NCBI RefSeq assembly: GCF_018614055.1
Contig: NZ_JAGGPB010000025.1
Span: 124,001 to 188,000 of the forward strand
Source of the DNA: Streptomyces sp. ISL-98
GTDB lineage: Bacteria; Actinomycetota; Actinomycetes; Streptomycetales; Streptomycetaceae
Reading direction: 5' to 3'
DNA length: 64,000 nt
Position numbers and translations under genes: made by a program
Part shown: positions 43,755-51,063 of the stretch, piece by piece
Numbering within the stretch: position 1 is the first letter of the stretch
Layout: each line of letters starts with the position of its first letter
Notes under the pieces: generated by a model
Seen by the model: the letters and a program-made list of their open reading frames with translations, nothing else
Told to the model about the DNA's origin: nothing
Database searches by the model: none

Positions 43755-44773
43755 ATGGCGCCACCAAGCCGTGGGGCGACGTCCGCCTGGGTGGTGGAGC
43801 GCCCGGGTCCGATCACGTCCGCCCCGCTGCGTCTGGTGGAGCGCCGGACTGCCGAGCCCGGCCCGTACGAACTGCTGGTGCGCGTGCGCACCTGTGGAGT
43901 GTGCCGGACCGACCTGCACCTGGCCGAAGGCGACCTGACTCCTCGCAAGCCACAGTGCACGCCGGGCCACGAAGTGGTCGGCGAGGTGGTCGCCGCCGGA
44001 CCCGCCGTCCAGGACTTCCGCCTCGGTGACCGGGTGGGGGCCGCCTGGCTGGCGGGAACCTGCGGGCAGTGCCACTACTGCCGCACGGGACGCGAAAACC
44101 TGTGCCCAAGCTCGCGCTACACCGGCTGGGACATCGACGGCGGATTCGCCGAACATCTCGTCGTGGACGCCCGATTTGCCTACCGCCTCCCGGAAGGGTG
44201 GAACGACGAGGAAGCCGCACCCCTGTTGTGCGCGGGAATCATCGGCTACCGGGCGCTCCAGCGGGCCGACCTGCCGCCCGGCGGCCGGCTGGGCATCTAC
44301 GGATTCGGCGCCTCCGCACACCTGACCGCCCAGCTCGCCATCGCCCGGGGTGCCGACGTCCACGTCGTTACGCGGTCACCGACGGCGCAGCGGCTGGCCC
44401 TGGAACTGGGGGCGGCATCAGCCGGAGCCGGCGCACCTCCGGAGCCGCTGGACGCCGCGATCCTGTTCGCACCGGCCGGGCACCTGGTGCCGGTGGCGCT
44501 GTCGGCACTGGACCGGGGCGGCACGCTCGCGATCGCCGGGATCCACCTGAGCGCCATCCCCCCGCTCGACTACGCCCGCCACTTGTTCCAGGAACGGACC
44601 GTGCGAAGCGTCACCGCCAACACCCGCGAGGACGGCGCGCGTACCTCGCCGAGGCAGCGCGGCTGCGACCCACCGTCCGGGTGACGAGCTATCCGATGCG
44701 GCGGGCCGACCGGGCCCTGGAGGATCTGGGGGCCGGCCGGCTCACCGGGGTGGCCGTGCTCGTCATGCGGTGA
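43755..44773 (+). pseudogene. Zinc-dependent alcohol dehydrogenase, frameshifted
   Basis: A medium-chain zinc alcohol dehydrogenase of about 338 residues if restored. The catalytic zinc motif CGVCRTDLHLAEGDL and GHEVVGEVV are present, and the structural zinc cysteines are in GTCGQCHYCRTGRENLC. The cofactor region is LGIYGFGASAHLTAQLA. The frame from the ATG at 43755 continues to RSVTANTREDGAR and then turns to nonsense, stopping at 44684. The true C-terminus (YLAEAARLRPTVRVTSYPMRRADRALEDL) resumes in another frame and ends at 44773. One base appears lost near 44635-44642. Either a pseudogene or a sequencing error. AGGAG precedes the ATG. Confidence 0.82.
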
Positions 44774-44812
44774 CCGACGGCCTTGCTGCGGTGATCCGGC
44801 GCGCAGGCCGGT

Positions 44813-45016
44813 TCAGGCGGGCGTGACGTTTTCCGCCTGCGGGCCCTTCTGTCCCTGGGTGACGTCGAACTGGACCTTCTGGCCCTCGTTGAGCTCGCGG
44901 AATCCGCTGCTGGCAATGGCCGAGTAATGGACGAACACGTCGGGGCCGCCGCCGTCCTGCTCGATGAAGCCGAAGCCCTTTTCCGCGTTGAACCACTTCA
45001 CAGTGCCGGTGGCCAT
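44813..45016 (-). CDS. Cold-shock domain protein (copy 2)
   Basis: A 67-residue CspA-type protein with RNP motifs KGFGFI and DVFVHYSAI, 65 of 67 residues identical to copy 1 at 25371-25574. GGGAG precedes the ATG. Its leader region contains a perfect 24-base palindrome 60 bases upstream, which copy 1 lacks, so the two are probably regulated differently. It lies at the end of the dnaK2 stress island and converges with the broken alcohol dehydrogenase gene. Confidence 0.95.
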   Translation of the reverse strand: MATGTVKWFNAEKGFGFIEQDGGGPDVFVHYSAIASSGFRELNEGQKVQFDVTQGQKGPQAENVTPA

Positions 45017-45075
45017 GTCGATCTCCCTCATGAAAACGGGTAGCGAGCCCCACGTCGTGCGGGTCGACGGTGATT

Positions 45076-45099
45076 GTCCCTGCCCGATCGGGCAGGGAC
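45076..45099. promoter_or_regulatory. Perfect 24-base palindrome upstream of cold-shock copy 2
   Basis: GTCCCTGCCCGA (45076-45087) is followed directly by its exact inverse TCGGGCAGGGAC (45088-45099). It lies between the minus-strand cold-shock gene and the plus-strand PEBP gene and could be an operator for either, or an RNA hairpin in a leader. Confidence 0.65.
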
Positions 45100-45251
45100 G
45101 GGCAGAAACGCCATGCCGGCGAAAGGACTTCAACCGACTGTTGTGTTGGGGACAGTCCACACCGAGCGTTCGTCGACAAGTGCTGCGCCACTCGGTGCAT
45201 TTTGCCGACCGGCTCCGCAGGCCTGCGCCGGGGCGGGGTACCGCTGCTCGT

Positions 45252-45704
45252 ATGGCTGGAATCGAACTCAAGAGTTCCGCATTCGACGACGGAGCGTTCA
45301 TCCCGCGCCGCTATTCCAAGGACGGAGAAGACGTCTCCCCCGATCTGTCCTGGTCCGGTGTGCCCGACGGCACTTCAGAGCTGCTGTTGCTGTGTGAGGA
45401 CCCCGACGCGCCCAGTGGGACCTTCATGCACTGGCTGGTCACAGGCATCGACCCCGCGAGCGACGGTGTGGAGGCCGGGCAGACGCCACGCGGCGGAAAG
45501 GAGCGGCTCAACGGCTTCGGCGACCGCGGGTGGGGCGGACCGCGCCCTCCCGCCGGCGACAAGGCGCATCGGTACTTCTTCCGCATCTACGCACTCCCGG
45601 AGCCGACCCCTCTGGACGACAAGGCGAGCGCCGCTGACGTGCACGCCGCAGTGGACGACCGGCAATTGGCCGACGGCACATTCTTCGGCCTCTACCAGCG
45701 CTGA
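45252..45704 (+). CDS. YbhB/YbcL-type PEBP family protein
   Basis: A 150-residue phosphatidylethanolamine-binding protein homologue of the bacterial YbhB type. The anion pocket motif is in SELLLLCEDPDAPSGTFMHWLVTGIDP, and the second in GDKAHRYFFRIYALPEP. There is no signal peptide, so it is cytoplasmic. The ribosome site before the ATG is weak. It ends overlapping the convergent acetyltransferase gene by 13 bases. The function of bacterial members is unclear. Confidence 0.92.
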   Translation: MAGIELKSSAFDDGAFIPRRYSKDGEDVSPDLSWSGVPDGTSELLLLCEDPDAPSGTFMHWLVTGIDPASDGVEAGQTPRGGKERLNGFGDRGWGGPRPPAGDKAHRYFFRIYALPEPTPLDDKASAADVHAAVDDRQLADGTFFGLYQR

Positions 45705-46177
45705 GCGTCCCCCAATTCCAACTCCCCCACCTTCTGGTCCCCGCTCATTTCCCCCGTCGGCCGGATCCCGAGCCCCAGGTAGAAGCCCTCGGGGCCGTCG
45801 TCTCCCGGGAGCCAGGTGGTGGTGAGACGGGTGCCGCCGCGGCGGCGGATTTCATCGGCCACCGATTGGACGGCGAAGCGGCCGTAGCCGCGGCCCTGTT
45901 CGCCGGCCGCGATGTTGAGGCGCCACAGGCCCGAGCGGATGTCGGTGCCCTTGCCGTCGCCGGCGAAGTCTATGTCGATGAAGGCCATGAGGAAGCCGAC
46001 GGGCCGGTCGCCGTCGAGGATGAGGCGAGGCCAGGCTGTGTCCGGGTTCACGTACGCCTCGGCCAGGGACTTCATGACGGGTGCGACCAGGTGCTCCTGG
46101 TCGGGGCGGACCTTCAGGCCGACAGCGGCGTCGAAGTTGTCGTCAGTGATCTTCGCCAGGCGGAGTGTCGTCGTCAT
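45692..46177 (-). CDS. GNAT acetyltransferase, diamine/spermine type
   Basis: A 161-residue GNAT protein. LRLAKITDDNFDAAVGLKVRPDQEHLVAPVMKSLAEAY is the typical N-terminus of the polyamine acetyltransferase branch (PaiA/BltD-like), and the acetyl-CoA loop is EQGRGYGRFAVQSV. FYLGLGIRPTGEM is the family C-terminal strand. It likely acetylates polyamines or related amines. The start MTTTLRLAK at 46177 is where similarity begins; the frame is open further upstream without support. Its last 13 bases overlap the PEBP gene. Confidence 0.85.
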   Translation of the reverse strand: MTTTLRLAKITDDNFDAAVGLKVRPDQEHLVAPVMKSLAEAYVNPDTAWPRLILDGDRPVGFLMAFIDIDFAGDGKGTDIRSGLWRLNIAAGEQGRGYGRFAVQSVADEIRRRGGTRLTTTWLPGDDGPEGFYLGLGIRPTGEMSGDQKVGELELGDAQRW

Positions 46178-46302
46178 GCCGAAACTGTAATCAGTTGGAT
46201 CAAGTGATTTTTCAGGCTCGCCCCGTACGGCAGCGGGGAGGAAGGAGATCGGCATCCCGCGGGGCGAGATGCCGCAGATCTCCAAGGCTCCGGCAGGTGG
46301 GA

Positions 46303-46443
46303 TCAGGTCTCGTCGTCCTCCGTACGCTCGCCTTCTGCCTGGGACGGAGTGGGTCTGGGAGTACTGGGGTGCTGCTCCTCGGCTGGATCGTCGTCCTCGC
46401 CCTCAGCCTGCGACGGGGTGGTGTACTCGTCGTACTCACTCAT
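46303..46443 (-). CDS. Small acidic protein with an internal repeat
   Basis: A 46-residue gene (ATG at 46443, TGA ending at 46303). The product is very acidic (about 18 Asp/Glu, 2 Arg, no Lys) and intrinsically disordered. The segment TPSQAEGE occurs twice, at about residues 9-16 and 33-40, each followed by an acidic stretch (DDDPAEE and RTEDDE). Codons keep the GC-rich third position expected of a real gene. The ribosome site is weak (GTGAGTG). It lies between the acetyltransferase and VOC genes on the same strand. Function unknown. Confidence 0.6.
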   Translation of the reverse strand: MSEYDEYTTPSQAEGEDDDPAEEQHPSTPRPTPSQAEGERTEDDET

Positions 46444-46575
46444 GACAAACACTCACTTTCAGTACGGATCGGCGTACGAAAAGTAGCGCAGTCGCCGGAG
46501 GTGGTGGCGCCGATCGCCCGGGCGACGTGCTGCGGATGGCTCAACGCCCGTGAGGGTGGTCAGCAACTGCCTCAG

Positions 46576-46977
46576 TTACGCGTGCGGGGCCTCTTCGGCC
46601 TCCCCCGCCTTCCGCTCCTCGGCGCTGCGCAGTACGCAGAACTCGCTGCCCTCGGGGTCCTCGAACACCACCCACCCCGTGCCGTCGGGACTGCGGCGAT
46701 CCGCCACCACTTTCGCCCCCAGTTCCACCAGCCGCTCCACCTCGGCATCGCGCGAGATGTCCGGCTGGAGACACAGGTGCACCCGGTTCTTCACGGTCTT
46801 CGGCTCGGGCACGTCGGCGAAGTACAGGTGCACGCCGCTGGGCAGCTTGATGACCGCGACGTGGTCACCGGGCTCGTCGTCGTCGTTGAGCGGGTGTCCG
46901 ACGACTTTGCTCCAGAACTGCGCAGTGTCATAGGCATGGGCGCAGTCGAAGGCGACGTTGAACAAGGACGAGGTCAT
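46576..46977 (-). CDS. VOC (glyoxalase-like) family protein
   Basis: A 133-residue vicinal-oxygen-chelate fold protein: VAFDCAHAYDTAQFWSKVVGHPL opens the first module, HLCLQPDISRDAEVERLVELGAKVV and GTGWVVFEDPEGSEFCVLR form the second. It matches the many single-domain bleomycin-resistance/glyoxalase-like proteins of Streptomyces. AAGGG precedes the ATG. Substrate unknown; no partner gene. Confidence 0.88.
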   Translation of the reverse strand: MTSSLFNVAFDCAHAYDTAQFWSKVVGHPLNDDDEPGDHVAVIKLPSGVHLYFADVPEPKTVKNRVHLCLQPDISRDAEVERLVELGAKVVADRRSPDGTGWVVFEDPEGSEFCVLRSAEERKAGEAEEAPHA

Positions 46978-47138
46978 GGGTTGAGCCCTTCTCTTTCTTC
47001 GTAGTTGGGCAGTTCAGGCCATCTTCTCGAAGCAATGCGTTCACCGATGCCACGGGCCCCCTGGAAACGCCGGTACTCGCGCAGGCCGGCCTCTACGATG
47101 AGCACTTCTGAGCACCGTCGGGGGAAGGAACCAGGGGC

Positions 47139-47555
47139 GTGGAGTTCAATCTCACGTTCAGCAACGACACGGCCGGCAACGGCACGCAGGACGCACACAG
47201 CCCCGACCTCGCCGAGTCCGCGACGTCGTTGTACCGCTGGCTGACAGCAGAACCCGAGCTGCGCGGCTGTGCGGACGTGACCACCAGGTCCGGGCAGCCG
47301 GGTCAGGGTCACATGGGCGGAGCCCTGGACATCGTCAACGTCGTGCTTGCCAACGGCATCGCGCTGGGCAGCCTGATCACCGCCGTCGTGACGTGGCGGG
47401 GCTCGCGTCCGCGTCCGCCTCAGGTGCGGCTCGAACGCAACGGTGTAGTGGTCACCCTGGAAGGCGCCTCGCCCGAAACGGTCGAGCAGATCCTCAAGCT
47501 CTGGAACGAGAACACCGGGCCCTCGCCCACCTCGACGGACGGAGACGGCGAGTAA
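47139..47555 (+). CDS. EACC1-family effector-associated membrane adaptor
   Basis: A 138-residue protein. A cytoplasmic N-terminal segment (ATSLYRWLTAEPELRGCADVT) leads through GQGHMGGALD into one membrane helix (about 63-86, IVNVVLANGIALGSLITAVVTW). A small C-terminal beta/alpha unit follows (PQVRLERNGVVVTLEGASPETVEQILKLW). This matches the Effector-Associated Constant Component 1 family, found beside variable effectors in predicted actinobacterial conflict systems. The GTG has AAGGA upstream. The caspase gene starts two bases after the stop, so they are co-expressed. It probably anchors or restrains the caspase at the membrane; that role is inference. Confidence 0.88.
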   Translation: MEFNLTFSNDTAGNGTQDAHSPDLAESATSLYRWLTAEPELRGCADVTTRSGQPGQGHMGGALDIVNVVLANGIALGSLITAVVTWRGSRPRPPQVRLERNGVVVTLEGASPETVEQILKLWNENTGPSPTSTDGDGE

Positions 47556-47557
47556 CC

Positions 47558-49222
47558 GTGGCCTTATTGTCGGACCCGGCTCACTCGGAAGCCGTGCTGG
47601 TGGGTGTCCATGACTACGCCGAAATGGAGAACCTGCCGGCGGTCGCCCGCAACCTGGAGGGGCTGCGGAATGCCCTGACCGATCCCGCGGTGTGGGGGCT
47701 GCCGGCCGGGGCATGCACGGTGATCTCGCAGCCCGCCAGTGCGGGGCACGTGCTGGACACCCTGCGGGAAAGGGCCCGCCGGGCCCAGGACACCTTGCTC
47801 GTCTACTACGCGGGACACGGCCTGACAGACCTTCACACCGACGAGCTGTATCTGGCCCTGCCCGACTCGGACCGCGAACGCGAGTACACCTCGCTGCGGT
47901 ACGAGTATCTGCGCCGGGCAGTGCTGGACCCCCAGGCGCGTGCCCGCCGTACGGTGGTGATCCTCGACTGCTGCTACAGCGGACGCGCGCTGCTCGGCAG
48001 GATGAGCGCGAGCGCGCATATCGCGGATCAGGCCGTTGTTGAGGGTACGTGCCTGCTCACGGCCTCCGCCGAGACCCGTCCGGCGCTGGCCCCTCCCGGG
48101 GAGACGTACACCGCGTTCACCGGTGAGCTGATCGGCGCCCTGAACGAGGGCGTCCCGGGCAGGCCCGATCCGCTCGACATGGACACCCTCTACCGGCACC
48201 TTCATCGGAGGCTCGCCGGCAAGTCCCGACCGTTGCCGCAGCAGCGCAACCGGAACACGGGCGGCCTCATCGCCATCGCCCGTAACCGTGCCGCAGAGCC
48301 CGGGGCCGCCGCACCGCCCTTCGCGCCCGACCGGTCAAGCCTCATCTTCCGGCACAGGGAGGCCGAGATGCGGCTCGTACAGATGGAGAAGCGCGCAGAG
48401 CAGTTGCGTCTGGAGAACGAGGAGCTGCGCCAGGAGGCGGAACGCCGTGCCCGGCAGACGGTGGAGACGGCACAGCGCCTCGCGAACGCCGTGACGGCCC
48501 GTCCCGAACCGGAGTTCACGCTGTTCTGGTTCGCCGTACCGGTGCCGCGTCCGCTCATGGGCGAGGACGGCTCGCTGACACCAGTGGCAGAACTGGTACC
48601 GGGCACCTGGTACCTCGCCGTCGAACAACGCGGAAACGCCATCCTCGCCCAGACCCAGGACGGCCTCAGAGGATTCCTGCTCGACACCCACGGAATCCAG
48701 CGCGGCGACAGCGGCGTGGACGCGGCAGCAGCCGCAAAGTCGGGCTTCCAGCCGTTCTGGTTCGCCGTACCGGTGCCGTGTCCGCTGAAGGACCAGGACG
48801 GCTCACTGCCACCAGTGGCAGAACTGGCACCGGGCACCTGGTACCTCGCCGTCGAACAACGCGGAAACGCCATCCTCGCCCAGACCCAGGACGGCCTCAG
48901 AGGATTCCTGCTCGACACCCACGGAATCCAGCGCGGCGACAGCGGCGTGGCGGAAAACCGTGCCCAGCAGACCGTGCGCAAGGCGAAGCGCCTGGCCGGT
49001 GCGGTGGCCGCCTCTCCGGAGCCGGACTTCACGCTGTTCTGGTTCGCCGTACCGGAGCCCCAGCAGCTCCTGAGCGAGGACGGCTCACTGACACCAGTGG
49101 CAGAACTGGTACCAGGCACCTGGTACCTCGCCGTCGAACAACGCGGAAACGCCATCCTCGCCCAGACCCAGGACGGCCTCAGAGGACTGCTGCTCGACAC
49201 CGACGGAATCCAGCGGGGCTGA
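47558..49222 (+). CDS. Caspase-like protease with three C-terminal repeats
   Basis: A 554-residue protein. Residues about 8-245 are a C14 caspase-fold peptidase with His in LLVYYAGHGLTDLHTDELYLAL (H87) and Cys in VVILDCCYSGRALLG (C139). A coiled coil (about 265-320, MRLVQMEKRAEQLRLENEELRQEAERRARQT) leads to three repeats of 61 residues starting at 323, 400 and 494 (FWFAVP...TPVAEL.PGTWYLAVEQRGNAILAQTQDGLRG); the last ends the protein. The start is the GTG two bases after the EACC1 stop. Codon 3 is TTA, rare in this group and read only by the bldA tRNA. It is probably a suicide or defence effector released by a signal the repeats detect. Confidence 0.92.
   Translation: MALLSDPAHSEAVLVGVHDYAEMENLPAVARNLEGLRNALTDPAVWGLPAGACTVISQPASAGHVLDTLRERARRAQDTLLVYYAGHGLTDLHTDELYLALPDSDREREYTSLRYEYLRRAVLDPQARARRTVVILDCCYSGRALLGRMSASAHIADQAVVEGTCLLTASAETRPALAPPGETYTAFTGELIGALNEGVPGRPDPLDMDTLYRHLHRRLAGKSRPLPQQRNRNTGGLIAIARNRAAEPGAAAPPFAPDRSSLIFRHREAEMRLVQMEKRAEQLRLENEELRQEAERRARQTVETAQRLANAVTARPEPEFTLFWFAVPVPRPLMGEDGSLTPVAELVPGTWYLAVEQRGNAILAQTQDGLRGFLLDTHGIQRGDSGVDAAAAAKSGFQPFWFAVPVPCPLKDQDGSLPPVAELAPGTWYLAVEQRGNAILAQTQDGLRGFLLDTHGIQRGDSGVAENRAQQTVRKAKRLAGAVAASPEPDFTLFWFAVPEPQQLLSEDGSLTPVAELVPGTWYLAVEQRGNAILAQTQDGLRGLLLDTDGIQRG
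48524..49219 (+). repeat. Three near-identical repeat units in the caspase gene
   Basis: Units begin at 48524, 48755 and 49037. About 150 bases of each are nearly the same at DNA level, including silent positions, which means recent duplication or gene conversion. Units 1 and 3 are also preceded by a matching helical segment (QTV...A.RLA.AV...PEP.FTLFWFAVP), while unit 2 has an Ala-rich linker instead. Confidence 0.92.
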
Positions 49223-49233
49223 TCGCGTGGCCG

Positions 49234-49263
49234 CCCCGGAAAATTCTCGGAAGAATTCCGGGG
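49234..49263. terminator. Hairpin after the caspase gene
   Basis: CCCCGGAAAATTCT and AGAATTCCGGGG form a stem with a two-A bulge and the loop CGGA, 12 bases after the caspase stop and just before the sigma-factor promoter. Confidence 0.7.
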
Positions 49264-49267
49264 AAGC

Positions 49268-49294
49268 TGTCGATTCGGCCGTCTCCCGTTCGAC
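49268..49294 (+). promoter_or_regulatory. Candidate ECF42-type promoter
   Basis: TGTCGA (49268-49273), 17 bases, then CGAC (49291-49294) lie upstream of the DGPF gene. This fits the TGTCGA/CGA pattern I recall for ECF42 autoregulated promoters. Confidence 0.55.
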
Positions 49295-49346
49295 GCAAGG
49301 GTGAGAGGCAGGGACAGCCCCCGCCCTCCCGACCGAGGAGGTCACC

Positions 49347-49703
49347 ATGCCGCGCTTCCTGACATTGATCCGCATCGACGAGCAGAACGTCCCCGCCGAG
49401 GGACCCAGCCTCGAGCTCATGGAGCGTATGGGCGCACTGCTCGAGGAGATCACCAAGGCCGGGGTCATGCTGGACACGGCGGGCCTCGCCCCGACCACCG
49501 AGGGCACCCGGGTCACCTGGTCCGGCGGCAAGCTCAGCTACACCGACGGGCCCTTCACCGAGAGCAAGGAAGTCATCGGGGGTTATTCCATCGTGCAGGC
49601 CAAGGACAAGGCCGAGGCCCTGGAGTGGACCAAGCGGTTCCTGCAGACCCACGAGGACTACTGGACCATCACGGCCGAGGTCCGCGAGATCGCCGAGGCC
49701 TGA
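49347..49703 (+). CDS. YciI/DGPF-domain protein
   Basis: A 118-residue protein of the YCII-related family with the signature YTDGPFTESKEVIGGYSIVQAKD (about residues 71-93). GAGGAGG precedes the ATG. Such DGPF proteins are the constant partners of ECF42 sigma factors, and an ECF42-type gene starts 43 bases downstream. The biochemical role of DGPF proteins is unknown. Confidence 0.92.
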   Translation: MPRFLTLIRIDEQNVPAEGPSLELMERMGALLEEITKAGVMLDTAGLAPTTEGTRVTWSGGKLSYTDGPFTESKEVIGGYSIVQAKDKAEALEWTKRFLQTHEDYWTITAEVREIAEA

Positions 49704-49745
49704 TCCGCCCGCGCTTGCCCCGCCCCGCCACCCCTGTTCTGATGG

Positions 49746-50993
49746 GTGGCCGTGACGGCAGCAAGCGCGACCGAGACGGTCGAAACGGTGTTCAGGATCG
49801 AGTCCGCGCGGATCATCGCAGGTGTCACCCGCATCGTGCGGGACATGGGCATCGCCGAGGAGCTCGCGCAGGACGCTCTGGTCGCCGCACTGGAGCAGTG
49901 GCCGGAGTCAGGTGTCCCGGACAAGCCGGGCGCCTGGCTCATGGCCACGGCCAAGCACCGCGCGATCGATCTCGTACGCCGCAAGGAGACGTACGCGCGC
50001 AAGCTGGCGGAGGTCGGGCGGACCCTGGAGGACATGCCTCCGCCCGATCCGGCCGACGCCACGGACCCCGAGGGCATCGACGACGATCTGCTGCGGTTGA
50101 TCTTCACCGCCTGCCATCCCGTGCTGTCGACACAGGCGAGGATCGCGCTCGCGCTGAAGCTGCTGGGCGGGCTGACTACGGAGGAGATCGCCCGCGCGTT
50201 CCTGACGTCCGAGGCGACGGTCGCCCAGCGCATCGTGCGCGCGAAGCGCACGCTCGCCAAGGCCGGCGTCCCGTTCGAAGTCCCGTACGGCGCCGAGCGT
50301 GCCGCCCGCGTCTCGTCGGTCCTCGAAGTCATCTACCTCGTCTTCAACGAGGGGTACTCCGCGACGGCCGGCGACGACCTGGTGCGCCCGGCCCTGTGCG
50401 AGGACGCGCTCCGCCTGGTCCGCGTTCTGGCGGGCCTGATGCCCAAGGAGCCCGAAGTCCACGGCCTGGCCGCACTCCTGGAGTTCCAGGCCTCCCGTAT
50501 CGCGGCCCGCACGGGCCCGGACGGCGAGCCGGTGCTGCTCGCCGACCAGAACCGGTCCAGATGGAACCGCATGCTCATCCGCCGTGGCATCGAGGCCCTG
50601 GAGCGCGCGGGCCACGGCCCGTACTCCGTCCAGGCCGCGATCGCCGCCTGCCACGCGCAGGCCGTCCGGTACGAGGACACGGACTGGGCGACGATCGCCG
50701 CGCTGTACGGCCGGCTGATGACGCTGACTCCGTCCCCGGTGGTCGAGTTGAACCGGGCGGTCGCCGTCTCCATGTCGGAGGGCCCCGCGGCCGGCCTGAA
50801 GCTGGTGGACGCCCTGGCGGACGAACCGGCCCTCAGTGCCTACCACTTGCTGCCGAGCGTCCGGGGGGATCTGCTGGAGCGCCTGGGGCGGGGCGAGGAA
50901 GCGCGCAGGGAATTCGAGAGGGCGGCGTCGCTGACCCGCAACGCACCTGAGCGGAAACTGCTCCTGGAGAGGGCCTCACACTCCGCGAAGTAA
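49746..50993 (+). CDS. ECF42-type RNA polymerase sigma factor
   Basis: A 415-residue sigma factor. Sigma region 2 (about 15-85: FRIESARIIAGVTRIVRDMGIAEELAQDALVAALEQWPESGVPDKPGAWLMATAKHRAIDLVRR) and region 4 (about 115-180: LKLLGGLTTEEIARAFLTSEATVAQRIVRAKRTL) are followed by a 200-residue C-terminal TPR-like extension (YLVFNEGYSATAGDD, HGPYSVQAAIAACHAQAV, YHLLPSVRGDLLERLGR). The extension is the hallmark of ECF42 and replaces an anti-sigma factor as control element. It is co-transcribed with the DGPF gene. Confidence 0.92.
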   Translation: MAVTAASATETVETVFRIESARIIAGVTRIVRDMGIAEELAQDALVAALEQWPESGVPDKPGAWLMATAKHRAIDLVRRKETYARKLAEVGRTLEDMPPPDPADATDPEGIDDDLLRLIFTACHPVLSTQARIALALKLLGGLTTEEIARAFLTSEATVAQRIVRAKRTLAKAGVPFEVPYGAERAARVSSVLEVIYLVFNEGYSATAGDDLVRPALCEDALRLVRVLAGLMPKEPEVHGLAALLEFQASRIAARTGPDGEPVLLADQNRSRWNRMLIRRGIEALERAGHGPYSVQAAIAACHAQAVRYEDTDWATIAALYGRLMTLTPSPVVELNRAVAVSMSEGPAAGLKLVDALADEPALSAYHLLPSVRGDLLERLGRGEEARREFERAASLTRNAPERKLLLERASHSAK

Positions 50994-50995
50994 AG

Positions 50996-51040
50996 AACAC
51001 TTGACATCGTGTTGAGGCTGCTTGACACTCCAGGGTGTCA
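50996..51040. promoter_or_regulatory. Two inverted repeats upstream of the membrane protein/XRE operon
   Basis: AACAC-N8-GTGTT (50996-51013) and TGACAC-N6-GTGTCA (51023-51040) lie in tandem before the operon, both overlapping TTGACA. They are likely sites for the small XRE regulator made by the operon. Confidence 0.6.
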
Positions 51041-51063
51041 GGTTTTCTTTACATGGGGAGCGA

